A stretch of 64,000 nt of DNA from Isoetes taiwanensis (GCA_021234155.1 JAJEKV010000131.1:62001-126000), one strand, 5' to 3'. Positions 11,042 to 23,470 are shown, counted from the stretch's first letter. Numbers and translations: made by a program. Notes: generated from the sequence alone by a model not told the origin.

Positions 11042-12450
11042 CATCCCCCCCTCAACCAATCCCGCCAAGACCCCCTTGGTGGCGGATGCCTCGACCCCAC
11101 AAGCTCCCGCTCGCCGTGCCTCTCCCAATGTGCGGGTGTGAGGTCCCTGTCCCACGCATGTGGGGCGCCCCTTCAAAGATCTTGCCCCGACGCAATATAT
11201 ATGCGCGTTCGCGAACAGCGAATATGACAATGCTGTGATTCTGACCCGGTATGCTTGAGCCCCATGGCGGCCGCCGGGAAATGTGAACCCGCCCAGGAAT
11301 GTCATCCGATCGAGAATGTGTGTTCTGGATGTTGTGGGGCGACTCTCCCCCCCCTCCTCGGCATGCCTCGCACTACGGTTGTGGCCTTTCCGCTGCAGCC
11401 TCTTGGAGTTCTGCAGCCTGCGGGTCAAAGGTGGGCGAGGGCCGAGGCCCGTCTTTGGGTGGTGGTGGTGGTGGCTGGGATGGCGTGGGGTGGCTTTGAG
11501 CGGGGGCATCGGTCGTGGTCCCGGCTGCCGGTGTCAAATGTGCATACCGGGGGGAGGGTTGCGGGTAGCGGCCGCGAGCCGCCGTCCCCTACCCCCTCGA
11601 AGTTGGGAGCCGCGACAGTTTGCGGGGCCTTTTTGTTGCTTGGCCATCTCCCCATGCGCGACCGGGCTGCGGTGACTATGAACCTCGGTAGGGGAGACCA
11701 CGGTCACGTCTACGGATGGCTACCCGCTAACCCCTAGAGCTCCGGGCTCACGAGTAGCGCGGGCGTGCTCGAGCCCGGCACGGGCGCCCGTCCAGGCTTC
11801 TTTTGCTGCTCGTCGTTCAAGAACCCGGTTGTGTGCGGATGTACGCAGAGCCGGCTGCGCCCCGTGCCATGGTGGTGGCTTCCTCAACCTCGACAAGCCG
11901 GGACACCGTGACCATCGCCTCGTGCATTGCCCCTCCCTCTCCCGTGTCATGGTGTCGGAGTAGTGAACCACGAGTCTAGGCAGAGCCGCATGTCCGCGAG
12001 CTCCCCGCCCGCCTTTATTTGCATTCGAAGTGTGCGGGGCCAAGACCATCTTCGTCGCGGCCGTGGCGGGGTCTCCGAACTGTGATCGCGGTTCTTCTCA
12101 CCACCCGGTTGCCTTCCGAGCACATGGGGTCCGAGGACTCCATCTCCAACGCCATGCCAGCCCGGGGGCTGTTAGCCTCAATACGCACCTTTGTTAGCCT
12201 CCACGCCCGCTTTGGCGTGGCTCCAATTCTCTGCCGCGGCATGAGTTCCCCCGTGTGGTCTGAGCAATCAATCCCCTACCGGCCGGGCCGGCTACCGAGG
12301 GGCCTTAGCCTTAGCCCAGCCTCCTTCTTCATGGAGGATGACTCTCCCACATCCATGATGGCTGATCGGGGACCGTTTATGTGGCGGCCCCGCCTTGGTT
12401 TTCCCAGTGGCCCATCTTACGTGGCCATGACTTCCAAAGTTTGAGGGGTC
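11042..12450. other. GC-rich block of unknown origin
   Basis: Base composition changes sharply here, from AT-rich LINE sequence to DNA dense in G, C and CpG (for example CCGGCCGGGCCGGCTACCG-like runs near 12,285), then returns to AT-rich after 12,450. Several frames on both strands stay open (11,255-11,737 and 12,019-12,444 plus; 11,720-12,049 and 12,015-12,242 minus), as expected for GC-rich DNA. None shows a domain I recognise. It could be an LTR/leader of a retroelement, a decayed CpG-rich promoter region, or transferred DNA. The sequence alone does not decide. Confidence 0.55.
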
Positions 12451-12880
12451 TCTGGCTGCGAAAAGTGTGCCCAGAATCCAATTTGGGGACTCAAAATCGC
12501 GGTCAGAGCATCTTTTGGGGGTTTGGGGATTTTAGGGCTAGAGAGAGATTGTAAACCCTAGAGAGAGAAAGCCAGAAAGGGGCAAATCAAGGGGGCTCTA
12601 TGCAAGGGCAGTGAAGGCAAGTATCTCAAGGAAGGGGAAGAAATTGATCATGCCCTTTGGTGTGTTGGTTATCACAAAAGGTGCTAGCGGGTAACATCGT
12701 GAATCGAAATATAGAAATTGCAAGCATGGTTTGAATATCACGAATGGTTAGGTGCGTGCAAAACCTATAATTATATGGCCATTTTGCTATGGTTTGCATA
12801 TGATTCTATTGTTGTATTTGTATGAGGGTATGCCAATAGTAGTTATAGAGCGTGTTGTATTTCTTGTTAGTTTGCACTCC
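12450..12880. other. Leader-like AT-rich stretch, no gene
   Basis: It contains AAACCCTAGAGAGAGAAAG (12,552-12,570), a telo-box-like plus GAGA motif common in plant 5' leaders, but there is no open frame behind it. It may be the leader of an LTR or an abandoned gene. Confidence 0.4.
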
Positions 12881-12896
12881 CAACCTATGGTTTTGA

Positions 12897-12996
12897 CATG
12901 CCGCGCATTGCATATTTGCATGCACACACATAGCATGCATGCATCTTTTGCAATGCATGCACACATTGCATGTATACCATGCCATGCATGCATGTT
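12897..12996. promoter_or_regulatory. Cluster of CATGCA / GCATGC motifs
   Basis: Within 100 bp there are about ten overlapping CATGCA or TGCATG words, many as palindromic GCATGC. CATGCA is the RY element bound by plant B3-domain factors (FUS3/ABI3 type). Nothing shows that it regulates a gene here; a simple purine-pyrimidine microsatellite is the other explanation. Confidence 0.4.
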
Positions 12997-13914
12997 GAGT
13001 CCCTTTAGTATTTAACACCATGCAGGGCACATTGCTTACTTTCTTTTGCGGCCATATAGGTATTTTCACATAAGAGACATATAACATTCATCTTCACGAT
13101 AAATTTGCAGATTAGCTTTGTTTGTATGAGAGCTAGAATTCACAAATCCCCTGTTCATACAGATATAGCTTATTATGCTCGAGTAGCAAGGTGTGATACT
13201 GTGTTCATACAGGTAGCAAGGTCTAGTATTATGTTCATAAGAATCTGGTATGCATTTGAGATGTGATAAGCTGACAGTGATGCTTATGGATCATGAAAGT
13301 TCTATAATGGATTGCAAAAATGCTCTATTGATTTTGAATCGACCCATGAGGACATGGGTTGAATTTACACACACTTGATATGTAGTGACAGTATAAAAAT
13401 CTTAGGAGAAAAGAAAAGGGCATAAATTTTTGTGAGGGTTTCTGGAAGATGGCAGCAGGAGCAATTTCTGGGCAGTTTTGCTAGTTGAACTTTGGAGCAT
13501 CATATCTCGACGATCACGAATCCTTTTTAGGTAATTTTTACTTTTTTCTGAAAAGATTTTTGAATGAGGTTTCTGGATTGGGTCTGATCATGCCGAAATT
13601 CTCTATATGTGGAAAATATCGCAGAAAGAGTGGTGATGGGCCCGAATTGACTGCACTGTGTATCTTTTTTAATAGTTTGATTCCTGGAGCTAGGAGCTGA
13701 AAAGAGGGAAAATGCAGGTATTTCTAGTGAAGTTTCAAACTAGACATGTAAATATATAGATGATACATCCTGATATTTTTAGTGCCTTGTATGTAAGAAT
13801 CACATAGATATAGTGACAATTAATAGTATATTTACAAACTTGTTATTAGTGTTCATGCAAGCCTTGATGGGATCTCGGGTTACCTGGAGGGCTAACCTGG
13901 CAGGCCCGTTACAG
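12997..13914. other. No gene; retroelement-like non-coding DNA
   Basis: No open frame with a domain. The phrase GGAGCATCATATCTCGACGATCACGAATCC (13,485-13,514) resembles text common in plant LTR regions, but no LTR pair or TG...CA borders were found. Confidence 0.35.
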
Positions 13915-14214
13915 AAACAATAATATTCTTGTCTGTCCTTCTGCTAGGGCAAATTTTTATCCTCACGAAATTAATTTCCTAGCCAAGTCGCTATTGGACG
14001 ATGTTATGATGGATTTCTCATCACTGACTATGTTGGTAAGATCTAATATTCGCACTTCTGCTATTTTAAGTATAATGTCGCCATTCTTAGTACTTTCAAC
14101 CCTGCATTTGCTTCCCCTAATTCCATCCTTTAGGTCAGACCCTCATAACCTTGAATCTGGAGTAAATTTTGCTGGTGCTAGTTGTGGTTTATATAATATA
14201 ACTGGATCCGCCCC
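13915..14214 (+). pseudogene. GDSL esterase/lipase exon fragments (two exons)
   Basis: Exon 13,915-14,035 follows an AG acceptor and starts in phase to give GNNNILV, the usual block after the GDSL nucleophile exon. It continues ARANFYPHEINF and GRCYDGFLITDYV, then a GTAAG donor. Exon 14,091-14,214 (AG acceptor, GT donor) reads PLIPSFRSDPHNLESGVNFAG. These are conserved blocks of plant GDSL hydrolases, secreted esterases acting on lipids and cutin-type esters. One base is missing between INF and GRCYDG, shifting the frame. The catalytic Ser exon and the C-terminal Asp/His exon are not found nearby. It is a gene fragment that kept an intron, so it was copied as DNA. Confidence 0.8.
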
Positions 14215-15560
14215 GTAAATTCTTCGTACTCTTTTGTTTTATTTGTTCCAATATTTCCCGAATTCATACTTATTTTGCTCTAGTTTTCAAATTCTAAAAG
14301 GTATTACAACAACTTGAATTTTCCTATACCTTTACTGGCACAAGTAAGAGACTTCCAGCAAGTAAAGCAGTGTCTAAGTGCTCAAAAAGGCATACTGCGT
14401 CCAAAATAATAAATGATTCAATATTTTGATAGCAATATGATAGCAACAAGGGAGATCCTACCCGCAGCTTCGGACTCAAGGGGTTTGGCCCGGCAGACTT
14501 GGGCCTCCGAAGTCATTGCGCATGTAATTCATGGCAATGGATTTGGCTGGCATAAGAACATAGCTGAGGGTAGTCCACACCATCCGCCCCTCCTGTGCAC
14601 ACTTTGCAGAGTAGGTTGAAAAGTATTGGGACCGGGCCGTAGCCTGCCGGGTACATAGCCAAGAGGGCTACTACTGGGTTGCATCTCCCCAGCCCCGATG
14701 AGGCAGGAGGAGAGTCACCTCTCCTCTAGGGGCATGCATGCCCATCACAGGCAGCTAGAGGGCCACTGCCCTTATTCGACTTAACCTCATGGAAGGCGAC
14801 GCATCGCCCCAAAGGTGTCGAGCTCATGCCTTGCCCACACACAAGGCAAGCCATTAAGCCTAGTTCACTAAGGTTCCTGGTAGGCTTTACACACCAGAGG
14901 AACCATTCAGTGATGGGACAAGTCCCCCTTCATCGGCCTAGCCCCTCCACCTACAACCGTGTGGGCTCACGTTACCTGAGCCGCATAATTGGGAACTAGT
15001 AGGCTATCTAGGATCATCTGCTACACAAGCTTTAGGCCTCTACCCCCTTCCCAATACATGGAGGTCACAAAGTGAAATACCAACATCATCACAGAACTGA
15101 AATGAATAATAACATCTAATCTATCCACCTAAACATCCAAAGTTAGGTTCCTTTGTTAGGGCTTATGATCTCGGGATCTATAAGGCCTCTAAAGCTGAAC
15201 TAACATGCTAAACCAGCTCATTGCCTAGCCCAAAGGCGGCTTTGCACAACAGAATGACTAATTACCTGGTACTCGACCTACTCCAGATCCTCGGAATGCA
15301 TCCACGCCTTTGATCCTGCTGAAGACTGCTGCTACTCGAAGATCTGTTGTGCAAAGGCGGCTTTACAGAGTCTGGCAATGCGGATTTGGGTCCTAGCTTG
15401 GCCGGAATGGCTTAAAAGAACCCTAAATGCGAGAGAAGGAAAGGAGCTCAAGGAAAACCCTAAATGCAAAGAGAAGAAAAGGTTTAGGGTTTAAGGGAAA
15501 AGCCCTTATATAGAAACCCTTAGGATTAGGTTAGACATTGGCCAAATGGGGTTTAGCCAT
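14215..15560 (-). other. Possible LTR or promoter-plus-leader, minus strand
   Basis: On the minus strand a TATA-like CTATATAAGGG (near 15,510-15,520) is followed by repeated AAACCCTAAA/TTTAGGG telo-box motifs (15,420-15,500), then about 1 kb of GC-richer non-coding sequence with hairpin-forming words (GCCTTG...CAAGGC near 14,840). AGGCGGCTTTGCACAACAG (15,235-15,253) and its near inverse (15,340-15,365) face each other. This looks like a transcribed non-coding leader or LTR. No matching second LTR is seen. Confidence 0.35.
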
Positions 15561-15621
15561 TTGGCAATGGGGGCCATGGGGTTTATAATTGTGTATGTTT
15601 ATTTAACATGCACAACATTCG

Positions 15622-15666
15622 AGGTTGCCCCCCTAGGTGCAACTCTTGCCCCCCTAGGTGCAACCC
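15622..15666. repeat. Two copies of TTGCCCCCCTAGGTGCAAC
   Basis: The 19-bp word occurs twice in direct repeat with a 23-bp period. Its core, TTGCCCC(CC)TAGG, is shared with the palindromes that open the dispersed repeats at 5,937 and 17,424. Confidence 0.85.
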
Positions 15667-17267
15667 TTTTTGGCCTCCAAGTACATGTCATTTGTGACAT
15701 GTACGTGTGACGTGGCAATATAATATATGTATTTGGGTCGTATATTATGTTGGAACGTCACAAGGACATTATCATTGTCATCGATCCAGACTTGGCAGTG
15801 GATCTGCTAGCCACTACGGGCATGATGTAATGCATCTGCGACTTATGGTGAGCAGGTGCATGAGACGGTGGACGAGATTGCCTCGTCCACCTCCTGTTGT
15901 GTAACCAGCAGATTCTTGAAGATGATAGCTCTTGCAGGGATTGGGACCATGTCGCTTGTTTCAGAAGACGAGCTAACAGCCCATGAGCACTTTGAGGTGT
16001 TTGAAGAGGGGGTGTGCCTCAACCAGCCTTGCAGGCTCAATCGAGCATGACCACGAGGAGTTTGTTCCATTCGATCTATTGTTAACTTGCTGCAAGCGAA
16101 ATTCGCATGTGGTTAGAAAGGATCTAGCACAATACTTGAAAATCAAAGAAACAAAGAAACAATTGAAGCTTACTTGAAGCAACTTCAAATGGCGCTAGAT
16201 TGAATGCCCCTCTGTGCATTGCAACGGATTAATTGCCTCCATTTTATAGAGGGAAGGACTAGAGACGAGGTGATTGTCCAATCCCTCAATTGGTGTCAAA
16301 TATGGGCATTAAATTACTGGTACCTCAATTCCCAGGTCCACAACGTCCTGAATGCTTAGGCTTACCACATCAATCTCTAATCCGCGGTCTGAATCAATCT
16401 ATTTTGTGAGGTATGCTTCGAGTTTTAGAGGCAATTAGGGTAAGTATTAGCAGGTTAGGTTTAAATTAGACATCAGTTTCATGATGAGAGATGCTCGTGA
16501 CGAGAAGGGCTACACATGTGAAACCTCGGGGGTACCTTGACGAGGGGTCCTCGTGACCCTAATGCGTGCGAACCTGTCCGCGGTAGTGGGGTCTACTCGC
16601 ACCCGTTGATGGGCCCTAAACCACCGCAACAGTCTACACCTGCCGTGGTACGTGGGATGTTTTGCCACGTATGCAGGGAGTCAGCCACCTCGCAGGGGGC
16701 TCCTTGCCCCCCCTCCCCCCTCTCCCCCTTTTTTTTGGGCAACAATTGGAGATTGAAATTGCAATATCTCGGTCAAAAAAATTATCCACGTCGTAGCTTA
16801 ACTTCCCACGATTCAAAAACACTTGAAGTTACCAAAATCCGTGCTGGATTTGTAGGTAATTTGTAATGGCATCCCTTAAGTGCTTAAAAGGGGCTTACTA
16901 TACCCTAGTTCTTCACCTTTTTTAAATTTAGAAGTTATGCTATTACATTTTTGAAAACTAGGTGTAATTTTTAAAAAGCAGGGTGATTTGGGCATATTCA
17001 TAATTAAGATGGGCAAATGGACGCAAGACAAGCTATACATTTTGCCCTTGACATCGCGAGGTATTTTCACTCTTGGCTGACTTGGAAGAATAAGGAATTG
17101 CAAGTGTTTGAGAAAATCTAGGATTTAATAAACATATAAAAGCACAAATATGACAAAGCATTACTGTGAGAGAGCTATTAAACATGAAACCGTGGTCAAT
17201 GACACTCCATTGGACTTGTGAAGATGGAAGTGTTGAAAGCTATTTTGCAAATTCCATCGTGAACTTA
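15667..17267. other. No recognisable gene
   Basis: Overlapping small frames occur on both strands around 15,840-16,190, with no known domain. A short polypyrimidine tract (16,710-16,738) is present. Confidence 0.45.
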
Positions 17268-17297
17268 TTTTTTCTTCTTCTTCTTCTTCTTCTTCAT
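17268..17297. repeat. (TTC)n microsatellite
   Basis: A T run followed by about eight TTC units. Confidence 0.95.
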
Positions 17298-17423
17298 TGC
17301 ATAAAAGTAGAAACATCAATGTCAATACTACATATGGTTTGCGCATTTGGCCATGCCAAAACTTATGGAAAGAATTAATTTGTTATCCCGCTTGAGCATC
17401 TATTCATGGGCATCCTTTATTTT

Positions 17424-17560
17424 GGGTTGCCCCTAGGGGGCAAACCCTCGTTTACGTGGGTATGTCGGCATATCCAGGTATATGCCGGCATATGCCTAGC
17501 ATATCCTGGTGACTGCTCCAAACTGCTGATGCCTGTAAACTCTCGGTCATCCAGCCCCAT
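17424..17560 (+). repeat. Dispersed repeat starting with a palindrome (copy 2)
   Basis: It opens GGTTGCCCCTAGGGGGCAAACC and then shares ordered blocks (ATATCCTGGTGACTGCTCC, TGTAAACTCTCGGTCA) with the copy at 5,937-6,050. An extra segment with ATATCC/GGATAT-like inverted words (GGCATATCCAGGTATATGCC) lies inside. Same orientation as copy 1. Confidence 0.8.
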
Positions 17561-18481
17561 TCCTTCGCAGGCGTGGCTATGGCGCAGCTCGGCCCTTCTT
17601 CTTCTTCCAAGCTCAAAATCCCAGGTTGGAACACATATCGTAGTGGTATTTCCCTTGAGATAGTTGTAGTCTCCATTTCTACAATTTTTATTTCAGACCT
17701 AGCTTCAAGAGAAACCTCTTCCTCGGTTAATGCAGATGAAGGAGCCGTTCTTTTGCAGGAAGCTGTTCTAAGATGTGAAGATCCTACAGATGCTCCAAGC
17801 CAGATGCCAGATGCCGCAGATGAGCATCATGGTGTGAGCTTTCTGTAGCTATAAATGTGTTTCAGCATGACTTCTAATTTTTTGATGACGAGGTTAAAGC
17901 TCCACAAAAATAAGTCATCCTTATACCAGTCCGAGATGGAATTTTGCTCGCCGGATCTACTCAAGGTCAGTAAAGCCTGCAAATAATGCATTTTCAGAAA
18001 CTCTTGCCAGATATTCTTTATTTTCATTATTTCCAGTGGAGCTTGGAGCTTGAAGCTCTGTTGCCTGCGATTTTAAAAATGGACCCAGCTGCAGATTAGG
18101 AGATTAGGAGCTTCTATAAGTTCCTTCTCCTCTTAATTATTTCTGGATTTTTCCTAGCCATGGTAGATGCTTGGAATGGTGATTCCAGAGGTGGGGCTGG
18201 AAGCAAAAAAGGTTAAGATATATGCACTATTTCGAGCCTCCAGTGTCTGGTCATGTTTGTGAGCCAGATCCCATATATGTGCTCATGATCTGCCAAGGTG
18301 CCGGATCTTGCCTTAAAGCCAGTTCTTGGCTCTGATTTATGCCAGAGAAGGTGCTAGATCTACCTAGTTTATCTGGCTATGGCGGTGCAGATCATGCCAG
18401 CTCATTTCGGTTGGTAACCGGCTAAACAATGGGAGCCGGCCGTTAAACCCCTTGTTGTAGCAGAGCCCCCTGCTCCAAGAA

Positions 18482-19549
18482 ATGGGCTTAGAACAGAGAT
18501 GGCGCTTTTCGTTCCTTCTGGGTTGTACATTGCTTGGTCTCTTCAGATGGTGAGCATTCCTTTTTTTCTACTTTTAGATTCTCATCATGGCAGCATTAGG
18601 CTTTAAATCTCTCTAAACAAGTAGATCTGCTTCTTTTTCTTATGCATTTTCATTAGTTTTGTGGATCCTATGCATATATTGACCCTGTAGTTTTTGTTAA
18701 ACAAAGCCTTCTCATATTTGAAGGCCCAGTTCACAATATTTTACTTTCTAGCTATATTGTTCTTGTATTACTGTATCTTTGAAATTCGTGGATGCAGACA
18801 TACTTGCTAGTGGATTTTTCAAGAAAAACAGCATTGCTAGTGGATTTCTCAAGAAAGATTGCATTTGACATAGTGTATCTAGTGTTAGATATAAAATGTT
18901 AGGAATGTCCAGCATAGAAAGTCCTAAACTTATGCCTGTTTTGTGTAGTTTTAACAGTATAATCCATAGTTTGCAATGTTCTAGACAAATGGTGACATTA
19001 ACAAATCAATGGATGCTTAGCAGATGCAACCAATACGCAGGTACTGAGTAACATCAATTCCTATAGGAAGAAAGCAGGGTATCCTGTGTTGACAGAAAAT
19101 GCAGGGGCAGCTTGTCTGGCAGGCAAGATCCTGGATAAGTTGGACAGCCCATGCGACAATAGCACTGAAAAATTTACATTAGGATTTGATCCTCAATATC
19201 CAGACTATCCTGATATGGTTAAATCTTGTAAGCTGAAGATTGTAAACACAACTGGTGGCCAGGTTCTTACAGACTGCAACCCATCTAGCAAATCTTCCAC
19301 CAGCAAAATTGTGACTCGAACTTCACTACGTCACTAGAATATCAGAAATACATAAACTCTACTGATTATACTTCTGCTGGGGTTGCTTCAGAGAACGTGT
19401 GGGTGGTTCTGATCCTGGCAACCAATACAAGTAATGGAAATTACCTTCAAACAAGTCGGGCGGAGACTAGTGCGCTCACAAACTTTGGATTTGCAAGCAT
19501 TTTCTCTGGACTTCTCACCATATTTCTTTTCTTCCTATCACTGTACTGA
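18482..19549 (+). pseudogene. GPI-anchored protein of the At5g19230/At3g06035 type, probably frameshifted
   Basis: The main exon reads VLSNINSYRKKAGYPVLTENAGAACLAGK, then a Cys-containing region (SPCDNS, SCKLKIVNTTGG, LTDC). In a second frame it continues NFTTSLEYQKYINS and ENVWVVLILATNTSNGNYL, ending in a hydrophobic tail (SIFSGLLTIFLFFLSLY, stop at 19,549). This order matches the small plant family of secreted, glycosylated, GPI-anchored proteins of unknown function. The tail is the GPI signal. A one-to-two-base shift near 19,305 separates the halves. Two start codons are possible (18,482 and 18,499). The first gives a good signal peptide (FSFLLGCTLLGLF) but a poor phase to the main exon; the second joins in phase through GT-AG but has a weaker signal. 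It may be a pseudogene, or the model lacks a small intron. Confidence 0.7.
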
Positions 19550-21950
19550 AATTTGAGATTAAAGATTGGTTCTACATTTGTTCTATTCTAGTTTTGTTCT
19601 CAATTTTTAGTGACAAGCTATAAGATTGATTGCTCTCACGGTATTTTTTTTGTGGCGGGTAGGTGAAGCATTGGAAAACAGTTCTTTAACATTTATTGCA
19701 ACATGATTAGAATAATGGACATTAAACCCATTTACCACAACATGACAGCTGTTGTAGAAATAGAGATAAAGTGGCAAAAATGGAAGCAGGAATTGCCACC
19801 ATCAAGGCCATTACTGGAAATTTACAGGCTGACGTGCATCTTTTTATACGCTTTGCCTTTCAAAAATAATGTCCAAAGGAATCTTTACTCTCTAATCTTT
19901 AGTTGCATGAATCCACTCCTTGTTGATGTTCCACATAACATCACCATAAAGCATTGCCTATACGACCAAGAAGACATGCCACTTCCACTCCTCCATCTAT
20001 TGCCTTGCCTCACAAGGTATGCATATGGTGGTTTTTTTTGACATCTTGAATGATCCAGAGGACAATATGCTCCCACGGAGCAACGACAAAATCCAGAGGA
20101 GCATGTAGCCAAAGTCTAGAAGATGGGCGTGCTCACTATAATGACCCTTTAGGGCAAGGATCAATATATCAAAGCTCGTATCCTTAAATTGCTTCATGAG
20201 CTTGCATTTATTAGGCTGTTAGAGAAGAAAGTGTTGCCAAAGAAGCGATGAATTCAACTAGCAGAACAAATGGTGTAATCCTCAAACTACTACAAGCTTA
20301 CCCCAATCCATTCTCCCCAACAGAACTTACGTCAAGGGAAACTTATATTTTTTTTTTTTTGGAAGGAAAGATAAAATTTGTATTCAGATAGGAAGAATTA
20401 CATCAAAAAGATCCCTTAAGGACCATATAACCTTGAAGTACAATGGATCCCTTATGGATCCCTTATGGATGAAATTGTGCAAGCCACTTGTATATAGTTA
20501 TTGACATTGTAAACCTGCCATTTTGAATTGAAAATACAATGATGTCATTCTTTTATAAGAATTCATGTTCACCTTTCGTTCTCTTTTGAGTATGTTTTTT
20601 TTCCAGTCCTTTATGCATTTTATGTTTTCATTGTGTTGATAGATAGCAAGCAGTTCTTTCTCATTATGCAGGAAATTGGTACTAATTATTGTCATGTTTT
20701 CTGAGTTGGCAGGTTCTATTTCTGTGGAACTTTGTTTAGCATACTAAAAGGCATAGATTTTGCCCAATAGTTTGTTGCTTCAGTGTAACTATTTTGCCTA
20801 ATAGTTTGTCTCTATTCAATTGATGCTGTAATAGCAAATAGATAATGCTCCTCTCCTAAGGTAGTGAGCCCATTAACATGGTTTTCTGGCATTGATTGTT
20901 TTTAAATGAAATACAAGAATCATGACCAGATAGCAATTAGACAAGGATGTGCCTTGCACTGATGACATTTGTTGAATGGAATAATGGGATTTACCTCACC
21001 ATGGACTGACCAATTCTTGTCAGTTCAATCCAAACAGATTTTGGAAATCGTGGACGAAAAAGGATATTGTCAAACTGCAACAGTAAGATAAGGTGTAGTC
21101 TCCGAGTTCCAATAAAACTAAGTATCTAGAAAAGATGTAAAATATTCATTCTTGCGAGTTGTGCTAAATTTCTATGTGACTAGCACTTTGGTGGTGGATG
21201 CATATGTCAAATGTGGAGTCCGTCCAGAGTTATGATTCTCAACCTTATTCAATGCAGTTCTTATTAGCCAAGACTGTGTATAGCTTTAAAAAGGAGCATA
21301 GGGAACAATCTTCTTGGTCCGTCCATAATTACAATTGCTTATAGCCTTATGAAGGAGCATAAATAATCACCCTACTGGATGCTTCTGACACAACAACAAA
21401 ATATGTATCATTTGTTCCAGACAGAGAATGCCACCTTAAGTTCATTTGGGTAAAGATTGTTATAAAGGCCAACTATATTGAGGTTGTTTTTATCAGCTCC
21501 TCAAATACAGTTTACTAAGTGTATAAGTGTTGTTCTCTTTCAGCTTTAACTTACACGATTTAGCAATATTTAGTTCCTTGAAGGTGTTTTGGATTACTAT
21601 TACTATTCAAATAAGTATATAGTGGAGCACAACTTATACTGTGTTTGCTGGTAGATATGTTTCACATTTGTACCTTACATAAGGGTTAATTACGGGCATG
21701 CTAGCCATATCCATGGTAGAACTCTGAAGAACTGTTAGTTCTTATGCCAATACATAAAAGGCCTTCACATTGAATCTATTGTCCTTATGCTAGTTGAAGG
21801 TCCTTGTGCAACACTTGTAATCATGGACTTGATAATGTAAATGGACATCCATGTTCTACTATAGCTCTCATACGTACTGTATGTTCATTTAAGCTTATAA
21901 GATTGATTATGAACATTATATATGGACCTTAACTAACTTCCCATGCACAA
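19550..21950. other. No recognisable gene; LINE-like poly(T) end at about 20,347
   Basis: A T tract at about 20,347-20,361 followed by GGAAGGAAAGATAAAATTTG resembles the reversed 3' end of a plant LINE or SINE (poly(A) on the minus strand). No coding domain follows. The rest is AT-rich with short frames only. Confidence 0.4.
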
Positions 21951-21969
21951 CCTTTTACATTTCATGTTC

Positions 21970-22155
21970 TACTTCAACATGCTTAAAAATATAATTCCAA
22001 GGGTATTGCATCATTCCCTCTAACTATAAGCTAGAGATTGTGCAAATGAAGTAGCAATTTTGATTGATTGTGAAAACATGACTTTGAAGTATGAATTAAG
22101 CCACTTCACCCTCGGGCCATGGAGGGCAACCCTCCGTGCGCAGCACCTTGTTTTA
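21970..22155 (+). repeat. Dispersed element, copy A (internally shortened)
   Basis: Left block GGGTATTGCATCATTCCCTCTAACTATAAGCTAGAGATTGTGCAA (22,000-22,044) and right block GGGCAACCCTCCGTGCGCAGCACCTTG (22,126-22,152) both recur, in the same order, in copy B (61,990-62,640). The middle is missing here. Confidence 0.85.
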
Positions 22156-23470
22156 CTTTGCAAGGGTCCTAATTTCTTATTTCAAAAAATTCACAAGTGA
22201 CTCATTGTCTAGTATTATTTGATCTACATTTGATGCATCTCCCTTGTTGACATTATGGCTATGTATTATCTTCTTCTATATCCATAGAGTGGTAACATAA
22301 TATTTCAGGGGAATCAATTATCTTCTTGAGTCCAAAGCCAAGTGAATCGTATTGTGATTTGAAACCAAGATAATCTCTATTATGTTTGATAAATAATTGT
22401 GGAACTTCTTTTAATATATTTCATTGCAGAAATATCTAGCATTATAACAGGGGGTTACTTTTGTATTTTTGTACGTTTTTTCCTATGGTTTTGCTAAGAT
22501 TTGGTCGCCGTATTTTGAAGACGTACTAATGCGTACTTCTAGAGTGCGCATACGCTCACACATTAATTTTTATGACATTTTTTAATGGTTACACCTATGA
22601 TTTTTGAGGATAACTGCAATGGAAGCATGGAAGGCTCGATGAAGGATACTTTAGGGTTAATCGAAGAAGGATACTTTAGGGTTTAGGGTTAATAGACTGT
22701 ATGTGGTTTTTTTGGCAGGGCTTGGGAAGGGGAAGGGGGATGCAGGTCTCGAGGATGCCAAGCCAGAAGACCCCGCTTCATACCCTAGAATTGCACCGCG
22801 CTTCTGTATTCTGGCTTTCTAGTTGTCACGGTCATTTTTGCAAGCCAAAGATGCAAGCTAGCATCACCAATGATGATGAATCCGACTGCATCGGCCAGCA
22901 ACAGGCATCGTCAGCTTCAAGATTTACACAGGCCTCCCTTTTTACCCTTTCTGTACCATACATATTCGACCAGATTAAATGCCTAAGGACTACGTAATTC
23001 ACCGGCAGTTCATACCTTTCTCAAACGGCCATTAGTTTTTGGCCGGCCCTTAGTTTTAGTTTCCCAGGGCTCAGGGATGCAAACGGGAAGGCAGGTCTTG
23101 AGGATTGCCCTTAGTTTTTCACTAGAACAGGGATTGGAGCAGAGTCGTTTTCCAAGATCTCTTATTGATTGAAAAGTCTTTGCCCGTGCCTTTTGCCTGT
23201 AGACTGGGCACGGTTTCTCAGCTTATTTGCTAGATATTCAAACGGTTCTTTTTCTGCTGTACAGATCATTCTTTGTGGAAGCTGCCATGGCAAATGGAAT
23301 TATATTAGCTTTGCTTATTCAGATATGTCTGATGTTGGTGATCGTGACTACAATAGAGCTCGTACTGGATTTTGGGCTTCCAAGGTTCTACCAAAGACTC
23401 CTCTTGTAAATTCTTCTTACTTGAATGAAAAGCCATATCTCTAGTAGTTCTAGATCTCCATACAATGTTT
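22156..23470. other. No gene recognised; short repeats
   Basis: GAAGGATACTTTAGGGTTA occurs twice (22,639-22,683), next to TTTAGGGTTTAGGGTTA. Frames at 22,701-22,997 and 23,227-23,409 have no known domain. Confidence 0.4.

Noticed and set aside
9971-11509. A 512-codon minus-strand frame as one protein
   Set aside because: Only the part below 11,041 is LINE RT. The upstream codons lie in the GC-rich block and are open by composition.
11255-12444. Several open frames of 130-160 codons in the GC-rich block
   Set aside because: GC-rich DNA lacks stop codons by chance; frames overlap on both strands with no domain.
17573-17848. 91-codon plus-strand frame starting MAMAQLGPSSSSK
   Set aside because: No domain, starts in a dispersed repeat, and no splice or homology support.
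22865-22880. CATCACCAATGATG as another CACCAA hairpin
   Set aside because: Its stem uses bases of the loop itself (CATCA-CCAA-TGATG), so it is a different, probably chance palindrome.
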